From the NCBI GenBank assembly GCA_033239525.1, contig BSYO01000035.1, positions 7,600,627 through 7,664,626 on the forward strand: a stretch of DNA of 64,000 nt. The letters are read 5' to 3'. Positions 60,016 to 64,000 of the stretch are shown one piece after another. The position numbers and the translations under genes were made by a program. Positions within the stretch are counted from its first letter, which is position 1. Each line of letters begins with the position of its first letter. Under the pieces are notes generated by a model that saw only the letters and a program-made list of their open reading frames with translations, was not told the origin of the DNA and did no database searches. Origin of the DNA: Nepenthes gracilis. Lineage: Eukaryota; Streptophyta; Magnoliopsida; Caryophyllales; Nepenthaceae.

Positions 60016-61229
60016 TGAAAAAGACTAGGGAGTTCCTAATCCCAATATGTTTTGACCCTTTTTAGAATTGTGGAATTAAAACATACACGAATATACAATA
60101 CACATAAAATATATTCGAATTTAGATGTACATGATCATCCAACAAATATAAACAGTAAGCATAGTAAATAATAAATAGGAAAGCCAAATTTTTGGTGATA
60201 AAGGCAAATCTCGATAACTACGATTATCGAATAAAACCATTCGGACTTTTACAGCTAGTGCATTGAAAGTAATAGACTAATAAAGTCGACTTACAAACCA
60301 GGTGGTATAGATATACTAAATTTTAGTCGATTTACTCCCGACTTGTGACCTTTACTAATGAACTTTTTGGATTTGCCTTCAGCAGCAGAATCAGATATCT
60401 TTTGATCTTCTCATCGATCTTGCTTTATGAACCGTAGAATTTTCTCATACTACTGGATTCCAATTTTCACCCAACCTATGTCTCGAAGGGAGGCTACCAG
60501 GCAAGAAAAGGTGTGTACAACAGAGAATATTTTAGTGAAAGCGTAATAAGAAAGCCTTGATATGAGAGCTCAACAATGAATTCAGGGTTTCTTTTAAAAG
60601 GAGCTTTTCACAAGTAATAAAGGAGAGAATTTTTGGAGTAGCCAGGCTTTTCAAATATTTTTCAATTGCTGCTTAAGTCGTAGAAGAGACATATTTATAG
60701 AGAGGTGAAAAATTAGATCAAAAAGATGCAGCAAGGAAAAGGTCCGTGCCCTAGCGCTTGAGCGCCGCTTAGGCGCACATCAGGCATGGACTATAATACA
60801 AGGGGCCCACACCTCTATGCTAATGTGCAGTTCGGGCACTCATTAGGCATGAGCAATCTGTGTAAAGGGACCTCGTGCATGGCTTAGGTGTACATCAAGT
60901 ATGCACCATCTGGACAAAGGGCGCTCATGAGCATCTTGGGCGCACATCGAGCGTAGGCTATCTATGTATGGTGCGCTTATGTGCGGCTTAAGTGCACATC
61001 GAACGTGCAACAAAAGGCACTTGTGCGCGTCCCAAGCATACATCGAGCGCGGCAATTTAGACAAAGTACACTCAAGCGTGGATCAAACGCAAATCAGGCA
61101 TGGATATTGAGAGATGTACATTTGCGAACATTGGATGTGAAATGGGCATGGACCTACATGATGCTTGATAATATTTCAATGACCAACTAGATCCCGTTAC
61201 AGAATATGCCAACAATAATATTCCAAACA
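60016..61229 (-). repeat. Solo LTR, relative of the gag-only copia LTRs, TSD CTCCA
   Basis: On the minus strand it begins TGTTTGGAATATTATTG at 61229 and ends GTCTTTTTCA at 60016, 1214 bp. Perfect target duplications CTCCA lie at 60011-60015 and 61230-61234. Shared landmarks with the LTRs at 4024 and 20971 are the start TTGGCATATTC, TATA box CTATAAATATG (60691-60700 on the plus strand), a GGCAAATCCAAAAAGTTC...CACAAGTCGGGAGTAAATCG stretch, and the GTAAGTCGACTTTATTAG stretch. The U3 has degenerate repeats of about 65 bp (60740-61100). Confidence 0.85.
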
Positions 61230-61234
61230 CTCCA

Positions 61235-63480
61235 TGCATTCATATTAACTAAAAACCTTTAAAGAAGATACTTCTACCATAAAACCTCAAATTGGTACTG
61301 TTGGATTTTTTTAAAAAAGTATTATTTTACAAAGATTATTTATTGATCAATAATTGAATAATTTATAAATTTATCTGTACATGAATATCAATTAATTTAA
61401 GAAGAGTGTTATGCTTCAATTACAAGTGCACATGTATAATTTTCCTGACTAAAAAAATGTATGAGCTATATAGAAAAATAATAATTCCTGTGGTCAAAAG
61501 TTAATATCAGTACATATAAAATTTTAAAAGTTATCATGTACATAAAAAATTAATATATGTTAAGTACATACATAGAAGTTCAAAAATTAATGTACACAGA
61601 TTATACATAAAAGGTTAATAATTATAATGACATATAATGGATATATCTTCCAAATTAATACCGTAAAAGACTGTTCTAGTACATAGAACATAAAATCTAC
61701 AATTAGTCATAACTTTTACATCCAAACTCCAAATAATTACAATTAGTCATAACTTTTACTTCCAAACACTAAATCATGATCTCATTGTAGGTAAAACTTC
61801 AGAGCCCATTCCATAAAAAGACCAATTACCTAACTCTCAAAGGCCATACATCTTCCGCTGAGCCCATTTAAGTGGTTGACCTCTAACAATCATTTGCCTA
61901 AAAATAGGAGGCTTGTGATGAAATTCAAGGTTTTGGTGATCTCTTTACCTAGCTTACTTTTCTCAAGCATATGTGACTTGACATCAGAAGGGTTTGCTCA
62001 GGAGAGAAAAATTGTGCATCTTGATTTTGTTGTTTGTGGTACATAGGACTAGGGTTGCTACATTTAGGCTTAGATCTCGCTCTGCATTATCATTACTCCG
62101 GATAACACCTCAGTTTAGGTATGCATTACAAGTGATGATCTTCAAGGATATAATCTGTCATTTTTTGGCAGATTCTATGCAAGTGATGATTTCATGTTGT
62201 CTTTAAGAGATTCTCGATCTGTGATGTTTTTAAGCTCTTGCCTCCCTGAACATATAAAGACTATTGGTTATCTTTGATTGTGCAGCTGTAGACTTTGTAT
62301 ATTTTTTATATATCCTTTTCCCTAGAAAAATGCGAATGGCCAGGGCAGCCTGTGACTGCTCGGTTTATAGAGATGGATGGTTAGGGGCAATGATTTGAGC
62401 CCGGTAAACCAGGTCTAGATTGGCCTGGCCTAGCAAATCAGATAAGGTTTCATCATTCAAAACCCGGCTTGTGTCTGGCATAGACCGGTTTTGATCAGGT
62501 CTACTTGGCATCCTTTTAAGAAAGTTCTTTCTTACAAGATGTCCTTGAAAAATTAACAAGCAATAGTGAAGGAGAAAGGTAGGAGGAGACCACCATGTGT
62601 TTAAATAATGTTGGAAACAGTGAAGGGCCAATTGCTTCCATCCAAGAACACTTTTTACATGCGTGAATTGTGAACAAGACCTCCTGCCCCCCATTTAAAC
62701 CAGAATGTCTACCCTCTTCCCTGAAAATATATGCTGTCTTTTGAATTCCCTTATAATGAAACTGTTACGGGCTAATAAGGAAGAGAAGACAAGGAGAAGC
62801 TTGGTTAACAAAGGAGAAGTGAGAAAAGGATAGGCTGGCGTTGTAAAAGATAAGAACAAGTAATTGAAATCAGAAAAAGAAGAAAACTTAAACCTGACTA
62901 TTGAAATAATGATTGCCCATTTGTTACTGACTAAGCATGTGAAGGAGAGAGGAAAGGATGGCATAATCAGAAGGGCAAAAGCTTAATGATTCGTGGCAGG
63001 ATTTTGAGCATCCAATGGAGGGACAATCAGGGCCGTGCATTCTTCTTGATCAGACATGTGCTCGAGAAGCCCTCTAAGGAGCATTTGAGACTCGTGATAG
63101 GGGAAAATTCAAGCAAACAAGTATTGCAATTGTTCTCCTCAACAAATCTTCCATTTGATTCCAACTCACCCATTGTTGCCAATTTTGTTTGTTGGAATCA
63201 ATTAGTTAGAATCTTACAATGAATTTGAAGATTATTATAAATAGTAGATTGTAATAGTTAGGAGGTATGAATGAACAATATCTAAAATTTTACCATTTTA
63301 TTGGGGAGTCTTCCCTTTTCTAATAGAGATCCTTAACCTTTCTTTCTTTACTCAAAACCATAGTAGCTAATAATCTGGAGGCTTGAGCTCCAGATACACA
63401 CACACACACACACAAAAAAGTAAAAAAAAAAAAAAAAGTAAAAAAAAAAAAAAAGAAGAAAATTGCAATAATCAAAAGGT
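61235..63480. other. AT-rich DNA, little recognised
   Basis: No supported gene. From about 62990 to 63300 there is LTR-like sequence (TATTATAAATAGTAG near 63232) that could be the 5' LTR of the gypsy gag that follows, but no partner copy is in the window. A (CA)n run at about 63396-63414 is followed by two A-rich tracts to 63460. Confidence 0.4.
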
Positions 63481-63499
63481 CCTTACAATTCAATCAGCT

Positions 63500-64000
63500 G
63501 ATTGAGGCAGCAACAATGAGAGCCCAAAGAATGGATGCTCTGGAATGAAGAGTGGTAGAATTGACTAAGAGAATACAAAATGTGTTTACCCTGCACCAGG
63601 TGGCCTCAGCAACACTACCCTAACCCCCACCAAACCTAAGGGAACAACTGGAGGAAGTAAGGATTCAGGTGAACCAACACGTGAGGATCGCCTTTTCTTG
63701 GTTTGTAGGTGAAAAACTGAGTGGGTGAATTTCCAAGGCAAGGCAGTTCTTTGAAATTTACTAGACTTTTTAAGCCCAAAAGGTTTGGTTTACCTCATTT
63801 TTCATTGACAAGGAGCTATGGTTCCAAAGTGCAAGGGAAGCAGATCAGTTCAATGATTGGGAGACTTTCACTAAAGCCCTGCTCATCAGAATTGGAGGTC
63901 TGGCTTATGATGATTCCATGGAACAACTTTAGAAATTAAGGCAGCTTACCACAGTGGTTGATTACAAGGCTTGATTTGAGGCTCTCACAAATCAGTTATG
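63500..64000 (+). pseudogene. Ty3/gypsy gag, 5' part, cut by the window end
   Basis: Conceptual translation gives MRAQRMDALE, a proline stretch, then QFFEIY near 63750 and DWETFTKALLIRIGG followed by LAYDDSMEQL and LRQLTTVVDYKA near 63855-63965. This is the retrotransposon Gag domain pattern of plant gypsy elements. Stops occur near 63548, 63719 and 63930, so it is a pseudogene. The rest of the element must lie beyond the window. Confidence 0.65.

Noticed and set aside
62365..62694. Minus-strand 109-codon frame
   Set aside because: No family pattern on either strand; no support as a gene.
1..64000. CRISPR arrays, bacterial operons, tRNA and rRNA genes
   Set aside because: None seen. The TGGTATCAGAG words are retrotransposon primer sites, not tRNA genes, and repeats are LTRs or microsatellites.

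Overview
This is nuclear DNA of a flowering plant. Evidence: a very AT-rich background, intron-containing genes with GT/AG splice sites, Ty1/copia and Ty3/gypsy LTR retrotransposons primed by initiator-Met tRNA, a Mutator-type MITE, and plant-specific gene families (DUF538, WAT1-related). The GC-rich DUF538 gene in an AT-rich setting would fit a non-grass monocot, but the lineage cannot be fixed from this window.

Only two ordinary host genes are supported. A single-exon DUF538 gene lies on the minus strand at 1252-1734. The last three coding exons of a WAT1-related (EamA/nodulin MtN21-like) membrane transporter lie on the minus strand between 47102 and 49595. The intron upstream of its exon at 49440-49595 has been invaded by an 8.0 kb gypsy element, and no further exon was recognised up to the window end.

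Almost everything else is nested retroelement. (1) 2277-2485 is a MITE with a 9-bp target duplication. (2) 4024-10482 is a gag-only copia-type element (TR-GAG-like) that carries a second, GC-rich, apparently spliced ORF where pol should be. (3) From about 12400 to 38620 lies a broken plus-strand Tat-lineage gypsy element: RT and two RNase H domains at 12400-14055, integrase at 25430-26683, and an antisense accessory ORF at its far end. It is split by a minus-strand Tat-like element (14250-20843), a second gag-only copia element (20971-25420, TSD AAGGT), a full-structure but decayed copia element (26757-31900, TSD GAACC), and a tandem LTR-internal-LTR-internal-LTR array (32528-38097) whose outer ends share one TSD, AATGG. 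(4) A LINE remnant and a copia solo LTR (40942-41770, TSD GGGAC) follow, then about 5 kb of unassigned AT-rich DNA. (5) 50119-58139 is a Del/Tekay-type gypsy element with 1.9-kb LTRs. (6) A minus-strand solo LTR (60016-61229, TSD CTCCA) and the start of another gypsy gag (63500-64000) close the window.

No retroelement here has an intact pol. The unusual features are the three-LTR array with a single TSD, the spliced extra ORF in the gag-only element, two Tat elements carrying the same accessory ORF antisense to the element, and GC-rich blocks of CTCGAG/GCGC words upstream of the TATA box in the U3 of LTRs from unrelated families.
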